A stretch of 64,000 nt of DNA from Janthinobacterium sp. B9-8 (GCF_000969645.2 NZ_CP014222.1:3351740-3415739), one strand, 5' to 3'. Positions 18,208-28,376 are shown, counted from the first letter of the stretch. Numbers and translations: made by a program. The notes: generated by a model from the letters alone, not told the origin.

Positions 18208-18275
18208 TTAATCATCGTCAGGGGATTTACCCTCCCTGCTGGCCACAAGCTCATTCACGTTAAACAGAGGTATCA

Positions 18276-18776
18276 ATGAAGCCGCTAAGAAAAATCATTA
18301 CTGGCATGATGTTTGGATTTATTTGTCATGCTTCTTGGGCTGCTGATGAATTTGCCCTGCTGCGAGAAGAGAAAATAGGCAATCTACTGATTGATCTTCC
18401 TGAGAAAGAAGTCAGAAAAGCAATCAGCTGCAAAGAAAAACGGGGGCCTGATCAATTGTGGGGGGCAGACGGGGCCTATCATCAGGAGTGGGCCTATGCC
18501 GATTGTGGTATTACGCTGGATATGGTTTCAGATAAAAAACAAGGCGCAAAAAAAATAGCATCAATCACCCTATTTGCGCCCAGCACTTTAAATACCCAGC
18601 GTGGCATCCGAATTGGCAGCTCCACTCAAGAGGTGATGAAGGCCTACAAACCTTATTGGAATAAAGAAGAGAGTGACTCCAATCAGTTTGTAGCAGGTAG
18701 CATCTATGGTGGGCTAATTTTTACCCATAAAAAAAAGAAAGTGAACGGCATTTTTCTTGGCGCAACGGCTGAATAA
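18276..18776 (+). CDS. Secreted hypothetical protein (166 aa)
   Basis: I do not recognise the family. The 166 residues begin with a clear signal peptide (about 1-22, HASWA before the mature start), so it is probably periplasmic. The mature part has two cysteines in similar spacing to a disulfide pair (ISCKEK and YADCGI). It also carries a motif IRIGSSTQEVMKAY of the type seen in small secreted proteins with BamE-like folds, where 'G-x-S-x-x-E-V' begins a helix. AGAGGT precedes the ATG. It stands alone and is followed by a strong bidirectional terminator. Confidence 0.75.
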   Translation: MKPLRKIITGMMFGFICHASWAADEFALLREEKIGNLLIDLPEKEVRKAISCKEKRGPDQLWGADGAYHQEWAYADCGITLDMVSDKKQGAKKIASITLFAPSTLNTQRGIRIGSSTQEVMKAYKPYWNKEESDSNQFVAGSIYGGLIFTHKKKKVNGIFLGATAE

Positions 18777-18815
18777 GGGGCCTTGCCGTGACTGCCGAGC
18801 CCTTACGATTTTCAG

Positions 18816-18856
18816 CAATAAAAAACCCACGAATCGCTTCGCGGGTTTTTTATTGA
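18816..18856. terminator. Bidirectional terminator, secreted hypothetical / aminotransferase
   Basis: AATAAAAAACCC and GGGTTTTTTATT form long arms around CGAATCGCTTCGC, with A- and T-runs on both strands, between two convergent genes. Confidence 0.88.
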
Positions 18857-18869
18857 GCGCAAGCTAAAT

Positions 18870-20072
18870 TTACAGCACTTTAGCAATCGCATCCGCTACG
18901 TAATCAATGTTTTTAGTATTGAGTGCAGCCAAACAAATACGACCAGTCGACACAGCATAAATGCCGTACTCATCTTTCAGCACTTCAACCTGAGCCGCTG
19001 TCAGGCCGGTATAGGAGAACATACCGCGCTGAGCCGCTACAAAGCTAAAGTCTTGCGCCACACCGCGCTCTGCCAGTTTGGCAACCAAACTGGTACGCAT
19101 GGCACGGATACGATCACGCATACCAGCTAGCTCGTCTTCCCACTGCTGACGCAATTCTGGGTTCGCCAATACCGCCGCCACCACAGCACCGCCGTGAATC
19201 GGCGGGTTGGAGTAGTTGGTGCGAATCACACGTTTAAGCTGGCTTAATACACGGCCCGCTTCTTCACGGTTTTCGGTCACGATAGACAAGGCACCTACGC
19301 GCTCGCCATACATCGAGAAGCTCTTAGAGAATGAGCTGGAAACAAAGAATTGCAGGCCAGAAGCAGAGAATAAACGCACAGCAACTGCATCTTCTTCAAT
19401 GCCATCGGCAAAGCCTTGATAAGCCATATCGAGGAACGGAACCAGCTTACGCTCACGGCAGGCTTCAACCACTTCGGCCCACTGCGCATCGCTCATATCT
19501 GCGCCCGTTGGGTTGTGGCAGCAAGCGTGCAAGACAATAATCGAACCTGCTGGCAAGCCAAGTAAAGCGGCCTTCATCGATGTGAAATTAACACCGCGAG
19601 TCGCTACATCGTAGTAAGGGTAGTTTTCTACCTTAAAACCAGCCGATTCAAACAATGCGCGGTGGTTTTCCCAGCTTGGATCGCTGATATAAACGCTAGC
19701 GTTGGCATCAAGGCGCTTTAAGAAATCAGCACCGATTTTCAAAGCGCCAGTGCCGCCTAAAGCTTCTGCGGTAACCACACGACCTGATGAAACCAACTCG
19801 CTGTCTGCACCAAATACCAGATTTTGTACTGCTTGATTGTATGCACCAAGGCCTTCGATGGCTTGATAGCCACGAGGCGGCTGAGCATCCATGCGGGTTT
19901 TTTCGGCCGCTTTTACTGCAGCCAACAATGGAATCTTGCCATTGTCATCGTAATACACACCTACACCCAGATTAACCTTGCCAGCACGTGTATCGGCATT
20001 GAAGGCTTCATTAAGACCCAGGATCGGATCGCGAGGTGCCATTTCTACTGCGGTAAAAATCGAGGATGTCAT
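18870..20072 (-). CDS. tyrB: Aspartate/aromatic amino acid aminotransferase
   Basis: PLP-dependent class I transaminase making aspartate or aromatic amino acids from oxoacids and glutamate. The 400-residue product matches the AspC/TyrB subgroup: start MTSSIFTAVEMAPRDPILGL, LHACCHNPTGAD, the PLP lysine in SSSFSKSFSMYGERVG (about residue 250) and IRTNYSNPPIHGG. The ribosome site GGAG supports ATG 20072. AspC and TyrB cannot be separated reliably by eye; many Neisseriales annotations call it an aromatic transaminase, so the symbol is tentative. Confidence 0.88.
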   Translation of the reverse strand: MTSSIFTAVEMAPRDPILGLNEAFNADTRAGKVNLGVGVYYDDNGKIPLLAAVKAAEKTRMDAQPPRGYQAIEGLGAYNQAVQNLVFGADSELVSSGRVVTAEALGGTGALKIGADFLKRLDANASVYISDPSWENHRALFESAGFKVENYPYYDVATRGVNFTSMKAALLGLPAGSIIVLHACCHNPTGADMSDAQWAEVVEACRERKLVPFLDMAYQGFADGIEEDAVAVRLFSASGLQFFVSSSFSKSFSMYGERVGALSIVTENREEAGRVLSQLKRVIRTNYSNPPIHGGAVVAAVLANPELRQQWEDELAGMRDRIRAMRTSLVAKLAERGVAQDFSFVAAQRGMFSYTGLTAAQVEVLKDEYGIYAVSTGRICLAALNTKNIDYVADAIAKVL

Positions 20073-20304
20073 CCTGTACTCCAGCAAAAGTAATTGGGGA
20101 AGGCGTGAAAGCAATCTGGCTATCTATAAGGCCGCATGCGGCTTAGCAGTAGAAAAGCAAGACAGCTAGCAATGCACAAAAAGCGCACTTTACAGTCTTT
20201 AATTTTAGCATGGACAGGCACAAATACGACCTTTTCCTTGTAAGCTAATGTGCTGCGCACACCAATCTTACCGACCACCGGTCATGATTTTTATGCAGTG
20301 CAAC

Positions 20305-20333
20305 AAAAAGCGAGCCTGTCAGCTCGCTTTTTA
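20305..20333. terminator. Terminator after dolP
   Basis: AAAAAGCGAGC/GCTCGCTTTTT is a perfect 11-base stem with loop CTGTCA, ending in T-runs on both strands. It lies downstream of the lpoA-yraN-diaA-dolP operon. Confidence 0.88.
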
Positions 20334-20350
20334 ATAAATATCCCCAAGCA

Positions 20351-21862
<1,512 letters not shown>

Positions 21863-21866
<4 letters not shown>

Positions 21867-23065
21867 GGCGCAGGAATGACCGGCGCGCTTTCTTCTGCGC
21901 TACTAAAAGTATTCAGCGTTAGTTCGCGCACAATCAGGCCACCACTGCCCAAACTAATACCACCGCTTAAGCCATCAAAATTAATCTCTTCTTTTTTACT
22001 TAATAGCGTGGCTAATTTCCAAGCATCAACGCCTAAAGCAAATAAGCGCTCAACATCATTTGATTTAGAACGAATGCGGTTTAATAAGGTGTAATCGCTG
22101 TTGAACGGATTCAAAATCCACGGTGCTTCTAAATAACGAATCCCATTCATGTCCACACGGGCCGTTCTGCTCAAATGACCAGGATTAATTTGGCTGGTGG
22201 CATAAACGGGCCGCTCATTACCCACAAAAGGGCGAGACAAGCGCGTTTGCCTCGAATTAGCCGCAAAAAAAACCGAATCATGCTCGCCTTCTTTCAGCTG
22301 ATCGCGCAAAAGCTGCGCCTGGCTGCGTGCATCTTTTAAAGTAAAAATTTTAGGTAATGAGCCATTTGCCTCCTGCCAGGCATCAGCAAAACCCTGCACC
22401 ATCCTTGCTGACAAAGGACTATCGCCTTGCAAAACCAGAGGCATACGCAAGCCCTCATCAAACATATGCTTGGCCATTTGCTGGGCTTCTTGCTCTATTG
22501 ATAGTGAAAAGCTATAGAGCTGGGCACGACGCAATGTTTTTTCATCAAAAGAATTCAAAGCAATCACAGGAATATCAAACTCACCTGTATCCGCCAGATA
22601 ATTAATGGATGGCTTAGTTAAAGGCCCGATAACCGCCACCGCACCTTGCTGGCTAAGCTGTTTAAATTGCTCCAGCACCTCTTCAGGCAAATCGTCCGTA
22701 TCAAAAATTTTTACCACTGGCAGCTCAGCATTACCATTCGATTTTTCTGCCGCCAGCACCCCGGCCTTAATCGCATCCACGGCCGGGCGCATTGCTTTGC
22801 TCTTGCCCGGTAGCAATACCGCAATAAAACCATCACGGCGCACAGGTTTAGGATCGGTAGTTGGGACGAGGGGTAAAACGTGCACCGCACTTGCCTCAGC
22901 GGCGTTGGCCTGCGCTGCAATCGTAAACGTTGGTTTTGCCGCCACAGGAGGAATAACTGGCGCAGCAGCGCAGCCTGCTATGGCAGTAAGCAGTACAGCA
23001 CCGTATAGTACGGACCCTAGCGCACTGCGCAATTCCGAAGCAAAAAGGAGAGCCTTAGCGTGCAT
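21863..23065 (-). CDS. lpoA: Penicillin-binding protein activator LpoA (short form)
   Basis: Outer-membrane lipoprotein that in E. coli stimulates PBP1A during peptidoglycan synthesis. The 400-residue product has a lipoprotein signal (LLTAIAGC, cysteine about residue 32). One periplasmic-binding-protein-like domain follows (about 80-390), with IAVLLPGKS, AVIGPLTKPSINYLAD, IPVIALNSF and a C-terminal GVDAWKLATLL. It lacks the N-terminal TPR-type domain of E. coli LpoA (678 residues). Its ATG overlaps the start of the divergent rsmI gene; a TTG at 23032 is the only alternative that keeps the lipobox. First gene of the yraN-diaA-dolP operon. Confidence 0.85.
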
Positions 23066-23923
23066 ACAGAATCCAATCCTATTATTAAGTCCGCATTATA
23101 TGTGGTGGCCACCCCAATCGGTAACCTTAACGACATGACGCCTCGCGCCATTGCCGCATTAAAAGGGGCCGATGTGATTGCGGCCGAAGATACCCGTGTT
23201 ACTGGGCAGCTACTTAAACATTTTAATATTTCAACGCCGATGGTGTCTTTGCGAGAGCACAACGAACACAGCATGGCTGAAAAACTCGTTGCCCGCATGC
23301 TGGCCGGTGAAACCATCGCCCAAGTATCCGATGCTGGAACACCTGCAGTATCTGACCCAGGTGCCCTGCTTGCTGCAGCAGCACACGCAGCCGGCTGCAA
23401 GATTATTCCTGTTCCCGGCGCTTCTGCACTAACAACCGCCTTATCAGCCAGTGGTTTTAACTGCCCGCATGCCTTGTTTTATGGCTTTTTACCGCCAAAA
23501 ACCAAGCAACGCTGCGATGCACTGGCTGCGCTAAAAGAACAAAACTTCATTAGTGTATTTTATGAAGCGCCACATCGTATTGTGGATTGTTTAAACGATA
23601 TGGCCAGCGTATTTGGTCCGGAGCGCGAAGCCGTACTCTGCCGTGAAATCACTAAAACCTTTGAAACCATCCGCCGCCTGCCTCTTGGCGAGCTAGCCGC
23701 TTGGGTAGCCAGCGATAGCAATCAGGAGCGAGGCGAATCGGTCGTGGTAGTGAATGCAGCACCACGAGCGACCAAAGCCGACGGGGCAGATTACGATAAC
23801 GTTTTATTGCCTTTGATTGCCGAGCTGCCGCTCAAACAAGCCGTGGCTCTGGCCGTATCCATCACCGGCGCACCTAAAAATGCACTGTATGAACGCGCTT
23901 TAACGCTTAAAAAAGAAGTATAA
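23060..23923 (+). CDS. rsmI: 16S rRNA 2'-O-ribose C1402 methyltransferase RsmI
   Basis: Methylates C1402 of 16S rRNA in the decoding centre, using SAM. The 287 residues show the tetrapyrrole-methylase fold with LYVVATPIGNLNDMTPRAI (about 13-31), AAEDTRVTGQLLKHF, QVSDAGTPAVSDPGALL (SAM site), VPGASALTTALSASG and FYEAPHRI. The start is GTG at 23060 with a strong AAGGAG nine bases upstream. It is divergent from lpoA, as in E. coli, with starts overlapping by 6 bp. Confidence 0.95.
   Translation: MHTESNPIIKSALYVVATPIGNLNDMTPRAIAALKGADVIAAEDTRVTGQLLKHFNISTPMVSLREHNEHSMAEKLVARMLAGETIAQVSDAGTPAVSDPGALLAAAAHAAGCKIIPVPGASALTTALSASGFNCPHALFYGFLPPKTKQRCDALAALKEQNFISVFYEAPHRIVDCLNDMASVFGPEREAVLCREITKTFETIRRLPLGELAAWVASDSNQERGESVVVVNAAPRATKADGADYDNVLLPLIAELPLKQAVALAVSITGAPKNALYERALTLKKEV
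23095..23124 (-). promoter_or_regulatory. Candidate lpoA promoter inside rsmI
   Basis: On the minus strand a perfect TATAAT (23095-23100) has a weak TTACCG (23119-23124) 18 bases upstream. Transcription would begin about 20 bases before the lpoA ATG, so the promoter lies within the rsmI coding sequence. Confidence 0.5.
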
Positions 23924-23948
23924 AAATCTTTTTGGCTTGAGAAAGACA

Positions 23949-24020
23949 GAAAGTTTGCTGACAAATTCATCCAAGCACCCGATTCTTTGTTCAGCTGGCT
24001 GTATGAATCGGCAAACTTTC
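23949..24020. repeat. Long stem-loop between rsmI and tRNA-Leu
   Basis: GAAAGTTTGC (23949-23958) and GCAAACTTTC (24011-24020) are perfect inverted copies. A second inner pair ATTCAT (23965-23970)/ATGAAT (24003-24008) extends the structure. An A-run and not a T-run follows, so it is not a standard terminator for rsmI. Confidence 0.55.
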
Positions 24021-24145
24021 AATAAAAAAACCGCCTTAGATAACAACAATTTATATTATTTTTTAGTAAAAATACGCGATTAACGGCAGATAATGCTTGC
24101 CAAGCAAAGCGGGTTTCTACATAATCCGACTCCTGCACTGAACGA

Positions 24146-24230
24146 GCCCGGGTGGCGAAATTGGTAGACGCAAGGGACTCAAAATCCCTCGCCGCAAGGT
24201 GTGTCGGTTCGAGTCCGACCCCGGGCACCA
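24146..24230 (+). tRNA. tRNA-Leu (CAA)
   Basis: An 85-base class II tRNA with acceptor stem GCCCGGG/CCCGGGC, discriminator A and encoded CCA. The anticodon loop CTCAAAA gives CAA, reading UUG. The long variable arm (CTCGCCGCAAGGTGTG region) is as expected for leucine. Confidence 0.96.
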
Positions 24231-24251
24231 CTCGTTAGGTACAGATAAATC

Positions 24252-24288
24252 AAGGATTTCAAGGCTCAGCCTGAAATCCTTTTTTTTC
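24252..24288 (+). terminator. Terminator after tRNA-Leu
   Basis: AAGGATTTCA/TGAAATCCTT is a perfect 10-base stem, extended inside by GGCT/AGCC, and is followed by eight or more T residues. Confidence 0.93.
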
Positions 24289-24339
24289 GCCTGCGTTTCT
24301 GAAACAGCAAGCACAGCACTCCCTTTTTGCAAATCACCC

Positions 24340-25206
24340 TCACCGCAACCCCTCAATCCACGCCCTTGCTGCGTGCGATAGATAGACATCTTTGCGCCAG
24401 CCCAACGCTATTCGCCATGGAATTTCGGGCTCACTTAAGGCGGCGATCACACAGCGACCGAGGGTAATACGGCGGGCGACCGATTCGGGAAGAAGCGCCA
24501 CACCCAGGCCGCTTTCAACCAAGGCCACCATAAATTCCCATTGCCCGCTTCGCCCCGCAATTTGCGGGCTAAAGCCTTGCGCTTGGCAGGCGGCCAGCAC
24601 TCTATCGTTTAGCGAATAAGAAGCGCTGTAGAGTACAAAATGCTCCGTGCTCAGCTCGATCAGGCGCACGGCAGATCGGCCCTGCCATTTGGATGTTGTT
24701 GATGCAACTAAAACCAGACGGTCATCCGATAGCGGCAGCATTTCAAAGCGATTTTCATCGACGGGCAGCAGCAATCCGCCCACCTCTAGCTCCCCCGCGT
24801 CCAAGGCGGCTTCAATAGCCTTGCCTCCTTCTTCACGTAAGGTCAGCTCAATCTGTGGGTAAAGACGTTTGAAATGAGCAATCAGCGGGATAAATAACAT
24901 ACCGGCCAAAGGTGGCACGCCTAGCACCAACTCGCCCACCGCCATGGTATTTAGATCAGCCAATTCGGCTTGCAGGCGCGCTTCTGCTGCCAGCACTTCC
25001 TGACCACGTTTCAGTACCACGCGGCCCGCATCGGTTAAATGAAAGCGACGATATTCGCGTAGCAGGAGCGGCATACCGAGCTCTTCTTCCAGGCTTTTGA
25101 CCATTTTGCTAATAGTAGGCTGAGTCACATTCAGTGCTGCAGCCGCTGCGGTAAAGCTTTGCAAGTTCACCACTTCGATAAAATAACGCAGTGCTTTGAT
25201 ATCCAC
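24340..25206 (-). CDS. LysR-family regulator (CidR-like)
   Basis: LysR-type transcription factor of 288 residues. The N-terminal helix-turn-helix is about residues 1-60: MDIKALRYFIEVVNLQSFTA, then AAALNVTQPTISKMVKSLEEEL. The C-terminal effector-binding domain spans about 90-288. It is divergent from cidA-cidB across a 98-bp spacer, the arrangement of CidR in Gram-positive and some Gram-negative bacteria, where the regulator activates the holin-like operon in response to carbon overflow. That role here is inferred from position. A palindrome at 25230-25239 in the spacer is a candidate operator. Confidence 0.88.
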   Translation of the reverse strand: MDIKALRYFIEVVNLQSFTAAAAALNVTQPTISKMVKSLEEELGMPLLLREYRRFHLTDAGRVVLKRGQEVLAAEARLQAELADLNTMAVGELVLGVPPLAGMLFIPLIAHFKRLYPQIELTLREEGGKAIEAALDAGELEVGGLLLPVDENRFEMLPLSDDRLVLVASTTSKWQGRSAVRLIELSTEHFVLYSASYSLNDRVLAACQAQGFSPQIAGRSGQWEFMVALVESGLGVALLPESVARRITLGRCVIAALSEPEIPWRIALGWRKDVYLSHAARAWIEGLR

Positions 25207-25229
25207 GGCTCATGCCAAATTGGAATAGA

Positions 25230-25239
25230 TATCATGATA
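25230..25239. promoter_or_regulatory. Candidate LysR-type operator
   Basis: TATCATGATA is a perfect 10-base palindrome in the spacer between the LysR gene and cidA. With flanking bases it can be read as the T-N11-A pattern that LysR proteins favour. Confidence 0.4.
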
Positions 25240-25304
25240 ATAAGTCATTTCAGCTATTTATCTAGAGGGCGTAAGATCAAGCCCTATGACAAGGAGTTGA
25301 AGTC

Positions 25305-25712
25305 GTGCCTAAGAAGCTGTTTTCCTTTTTCCGTGTGCTTGCCCAAATTGGCCTCTTGATTGCCATCTGGCTGGCATCTGACTGGTTTGTACGCCGCACT
25401 GGCTTGCCGGTGCCGGGCGGCGTATTGGGGCTGGGCATTGTCTTTGTACTACTGCTTTTGGGTGTGCCACTCAGTTGGGTAAAAGATGGCGCTCAATGGC
25501 TGCTAGCCGAAATGCTGTTGTTTTTTGTACCTGCAGTTGTCGCTATGGTTAAGTACAAAGCACTTTTTATCAGCGAAGGCTGGCAGCTCCTGGTGGTGAT
25601 TTTCTTAGGTACGGCACTGGTGATGTGCGTGACTGCACTAGTCGTCGACCGCTTTTTTAAAATTGAACATCAGCTACGTTTGGCCAAGGCTAAAAAGCGA
25701 GCAGCATCATGA
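25305..25712 (+). CDS. cidA: CidA/LrgA family holin-like protein
   Basis: Small membrane protein of 135 residues with about four hydrophobic segments. It carries the CidA/LrgA signature LPVPGGVLGLGIVFVLLLLG (about 32-51), and a conserved WLLAEMLLFFVPAVVAMVKY follows. Family members are proposed holin-like pores affecting murein hydrolase activity or, more recently, pyruvate/overflow metabolite transport. The start is GTG with AAGGAG nine bases upstream. It overlaps cidB by 4 bp (ATGA). Confidence 0.9.
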   Translation: MPKKLFSFFRVLAQIGLLIAIWLASDWFVRRTGLPVPGGVLGLGIVFVLLLLGVPLSWVKDGAQWLLAEMLLFFVPAVVAMVKYKALFISEGWQLLVVIFLGTALVMCVTALVVDRFFKIEHQLRLAKAKKRAAS

Positions 25713-26398
25713 CAACCTCCACCCTAGCCCTCATCTGCCTAGTGCTGACGATAGGTGCTTATGCTCTGGCCAAGTTTTTATATGCACGCCATCAGCGCTG
25801 GTGGCTGGCACCGCTGGTGTTAACGCCGGTGCTGCTGGTGGCTTTTATGCTGCTAACGCATACCCCCTATGAAACTTATTATTCCGATACCCGCTGGCTG
25901 CTATGGCTACTTGGCCCTGCGACTGTTGCTTTTGCTGTGCCTCTGTATGAATACCGCGCCCTAATGGTAAAGCACTGGCTGGCTCTATCTGCTGGCGTAA
26001 TTGCGGGCTGCATCACCGCACTACTGAGCTGCGTTTTACTCGCCAAGTTATTTCATTTATCGCCTGAGCTCACCCGCAGCCTTTTGCCCAGATCAATCTC
26101 TACGCCTTTTGCACTAGCGGTATCCGATACTTGGGGTGGATCGCACGAGCTAACTGCTTTATTTGTAGTCATTACCGGCTTGATGGGCATGCTGTTTGGC
26201 GAGCTGATGCTGGTGCTATTGCCGCTTCGCTCCAGACTGGCACGCGGCGCCCTATTTGGCGCTGCGGCCCATGCAGTTGGCACGGCAAAGGCGAGAGAAA
26301 TTGGCAATGAAGAAGGCGTAGTGGCCTGCATTACAATGATGGTTTCTGGCGTGGTGATGGTGTTAATTGCCCCTCTGCTTACGCCGTTGTTCGCTTAG
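25709..26398 (+). CDS. cidB: CidB/LrgB family membrane protein
   Basis: Membrane protein of 229 residues and about six or seven hydrophobic segments, partner of CidA. LrgB-family motifs are seen: LLPRSISTPFALAVSDTWGG (about 127-146) and ALFGAAAHAVGTAKAREIGN (about 189-208). These match the conserved 'KSVTTPIA' and 'G...HAxGTxxA' blocks of the family. It is translationally coupled to cidA. The function is probably as a CidA-dependent exporter or regulator of murein hydrolases; plant homologs transport glycolate. Confidence 0.9.
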   Translation: MTTSTLALICLVLTIGAYALAKFLYARHQRWWLAPLVLTPVLLVAFMLLTHTPYETYYSDTRWLLWLLGPATVAFAVPLYEYRALMVKHWLALSAGVIAGCITALLSCVLLAKLFHLSPELTRSLLPRSISTPFALAVSDTWGGSHELTALFVVITGLMGMLFGELMLVLLPLRSRLARGALFGAAAHAVGTAKAREIGNEEGVVACITMMVSGVVMVLIAPLLTPLFA

Positions 26399-26471
26399 CA
26401 TCTGGCGGGTTACTGCAAAAACCACCGCCACTTCCCGCCGAAAACAACTACATGACATGTAAGTATTTTTC

Positions 26472-26517
26472 TTACACCACCGCATCTGAGTCATTATAAA
26501 ATACGAGAATTATTCTC
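26472..26517 (+). promoter_or_regulatory. Promoter with Fur-box-like operator upstream of EAL gene
   Basis: TTACAC (26472-26477) and TATAAA (26495-26500) are spaced by 17 bases. Immediately after the -10 box is GAGAATTATTCTC (26505-26517), a perfect 6-1-6 palindrome inside CGAGAATTATTCTCATT. It agrees with the 7-1-7 Fur consensus TGATAATNATTATCA at about 12 of 14 positions. Bound Fur would cover the transcription start. Confidence 0.7.
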
Positions 26518-26530
26518 ATTAAAAAAATCA

Positions 26531-27250
26531 ATGCCTAAATTATCCCCAATCCTCTTGCTTGATGTCATTCAACAGCAACGGTTTGGCGTTGAATACCAGC
26601 CTTTAATTCATACGCACAGTTTAGAAACAGTCGCCCATGAAGCGCTCGCCCGTTTTTATCAGGGCGATGAGCAGCTGCTGCGTGCCGATCATTTTTTTAA
26701 TGCACTACACGAAAGCCCGCTCACTTTGTTTCAAGTGGAATACCGCATGAAGCAACTGCAATTAGAAAATGCCCCCAGCGGCGAATTGTTTTTAAATCTT
26801 GATCCCGATGCCTATGCAGTGGCCGATATTGCGGGTGCAATCAATCCCTTACTTGAGCTTATTCATTGCCGCACACATGTGGTGCTCGAGATCATAGAAA
26901 ATAGTGATATCTCTGATGCGCGCCAAAGCGCCAATATGGCCAAAGCATTTCATGAAAAGAATATCCAATTAGCATTAGACGATATTGGCTCTCCTCATTC
27001 CATGCTATCGCTCCCCATCTTGATTGCAGTCGATTGCTTAAAATTTGATCGCAGTTGGTTTGATAGTCTGCATCAAACCAATCATCGCATGGCTTTAGAA
27101 AGCTTGATTCGCTATGCAAAAGATTCAGGAAAACGCACTGTACTAGAAGGGATAGAAACGATAGAGCAGCTCGCCATTGCTCGTCAGCTAGATGTAGATA
27201 TGGTGCAGGGCTTTTTATTTAAAGAACGCTTTGTTCATGTGCGCGCTTAA
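26531..27250 (+). CDS. EAL-domain c-di-GMP phosphodiesterase
   Basis: Stand-alone cytosolic EAL domain of 239 residues, probably hydrolysing c-di-GMP to pGpG. Catalytic and metal-binding positions are all present: HEALAR (EAL), LFLNLDP, VVLEIIEN, LALDDIGS with the aspartate pair, CLKFDR, VLEGIE and VQGFL. It has no sensor domain, so regulation is likely at expression level. A Fur-box-like palindrome overlaps the promoter. The ribosome site is weak. It lies between cidB and endonuclease I and appears to be transcribed alone. Confidence 0.9.
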   Translation: MPKLSPILLLDVIQQQRFGVEYQPLIHTHSLETVAHEALARFYQGDEQLLRADHFFNALHESPLTLFQVEYRMKQLQLENAPSGELFLNLDPDAYAVADIAGAINPLLELIHCRTHVVLEIIENSDISDARQSANMAKAFHEKNIQLALDDIGSPHSMLSLPILIAVDCLKFDRSWFDSLHQTNHRMALESLIRYAKDSGKRTVLEGIETIEQLAIARQLDVDMVQGFLFKERFVHVRA

Positions 27251-27398
27251 AAAGACAATTAATTCAAATCACTAAGAAATAATCCCCTATTAAGCCTCTT
27301 TTACTTCCTGTAAAAGCAATATGCTGTGCACTGCGTCTTATAAAATGCAGCTCTATTTGCCAATCACACAATAATCCGTACAGGAATAGACCGAAGCA

Positions 27399-28277
27399 AT
27401 GCAGTTTAATAAAAAGCATAGCAATTATGTAATTGCCATAATACTTCTGATTTGCAGTTTAAGCGCTTGTGACGATAGCAGCATGGCTCAAATCGCAAAA
27501 ATAGCCCATAGCCAAGAAGCCAAAACCCTCGCCAAGCTGGGTGAAATGGCCCTAGATAAAGCACTCAATCAAAAAAATGAAGTAGAACCAAACAACGCCC
27601 CAGACGAGCCGGTGGAATTAGTAAGCGGCCGTACCGCCACAGGCCCGCGGGATTTCAACCGCGCCAAGCAAGTTTTACCCGATGTATTCCGCGGTATGGA
27701 AAGCGATTTTTACTGCGGTTGCGCCTATCAGGGCAAGGAAATGGATTTAGCCAGCTGCGGCTATATACCCAGAAAAAACGAAGCCCGCGCCCAGCGCTTA
27801 GAATGGGAGCATGTTGTACCAGCCTGGGTATTAGGCCATCAGCGGCAATGCTGGCAAAACGGCGGCCGCAAAAACTGCAGCAATAATGATCCGCAATTTA
27901 AAAGCGCCGAAGGCAATCTGGTGAACTTAGTGCCATCGGTGGGCGAAGTAAATGGTGATCGCAGCAATTTTTCTTATAGCGCATGGACCAGCAAGCCCGA
28001 GCCCATGTATGGCCAATGCAAAACGATTGTCGACTTTAAAAATAAAAAAGCCCAGCCAAGGGAAGAAGTCCGCGGCCGCATTGCCCGCATCCATTTTTAT
28101 ATGTATGAACGTTATCAACTCAAACTATCCAGACAAGACCAGCAGTTAATGTGCGCTTGGGCCAAAACTTATCCGGTAGATGATTGGGAGATCAAGCGAG
28201 ATCAGCGTATTGTGAAACTACAGGGTGATGGCAATCATTTTGTGAGTGAAAAAACAACAGCTGCTTTTTGCACCTAA
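27399..28277 (+). CDS. Endonuclease I family lipoprotein
   Basis: Secreted EndA/Vvn-type beta-beta-alpha-metal nuclease that cuts DNA non-specifically. The 292 residues begin with a lipoprotein signal ending CSLSAC, so it is probably anchored by a lipid. A linker of about 70 residues precedes the catalytic domain (about 85-290). Motifs are LEWEHVVPAWVLG with the catalytic histidine (about 138), EGNLVNLVPSVGEVNGDRSN with metal-binding asparagines and RIARIHFYM. Eight cysteines could form disulfides. E. coli EndA is a soluble periplasmic enzyme; the lipid anchor here is a difference. Possible roles are nutrient DNA use or biofilm DNA turnover. Confidence 0.9.
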   Translation: MQFNKKHSNYVIAIILLICSLSACDDSSMAQIAKIAHSQEAKTLAKLGEMALDKALNQKNEVEPNNAPDEPVELVSGRTATGPRDFNRAKQVLPDVFRGMESDFYCGCAYQGKEMDLASCGYIPRKNEARAQRLEWEHVVPAWVLGHQRQCWQNGGRKNCSNNDPQFKSAEGNLVNLVPSVGEVNGDRSNFSYSAWTSKPEPMYGQCKTIVDFKNKKAQPREEVRGRIARIHFYMYERYQLKLSRQDQQLMCAWAKTYPVDDWEIKRDQRIVKLQGDGNHFVSEKTTAAFCT

Positions 28278-28307
28278 ACACGTACGCCTTAATAAGCCAT
28301 TGCGTAA

Positions 28308-28339
28308 GTCGGGTTAGCAGTTTTACCGCGTAACCCGAC
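28308..28339. repeat. GTCGGGTTA palindromic repeat
   Basis: GTCGGGTTA (28308-28316) and TAACCCGAC (28331-28339) are perfect inverted copies, with further GC/GC pairing inside. A second member of the family is at 41085-41144. It lies between two convergent genes, endonuclease I and chitinase. Confidence 0.7.
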
Positions 28340-28376
28340 GCCCCTACAACGACACAAGCATGCCCGCCCTAAAATG

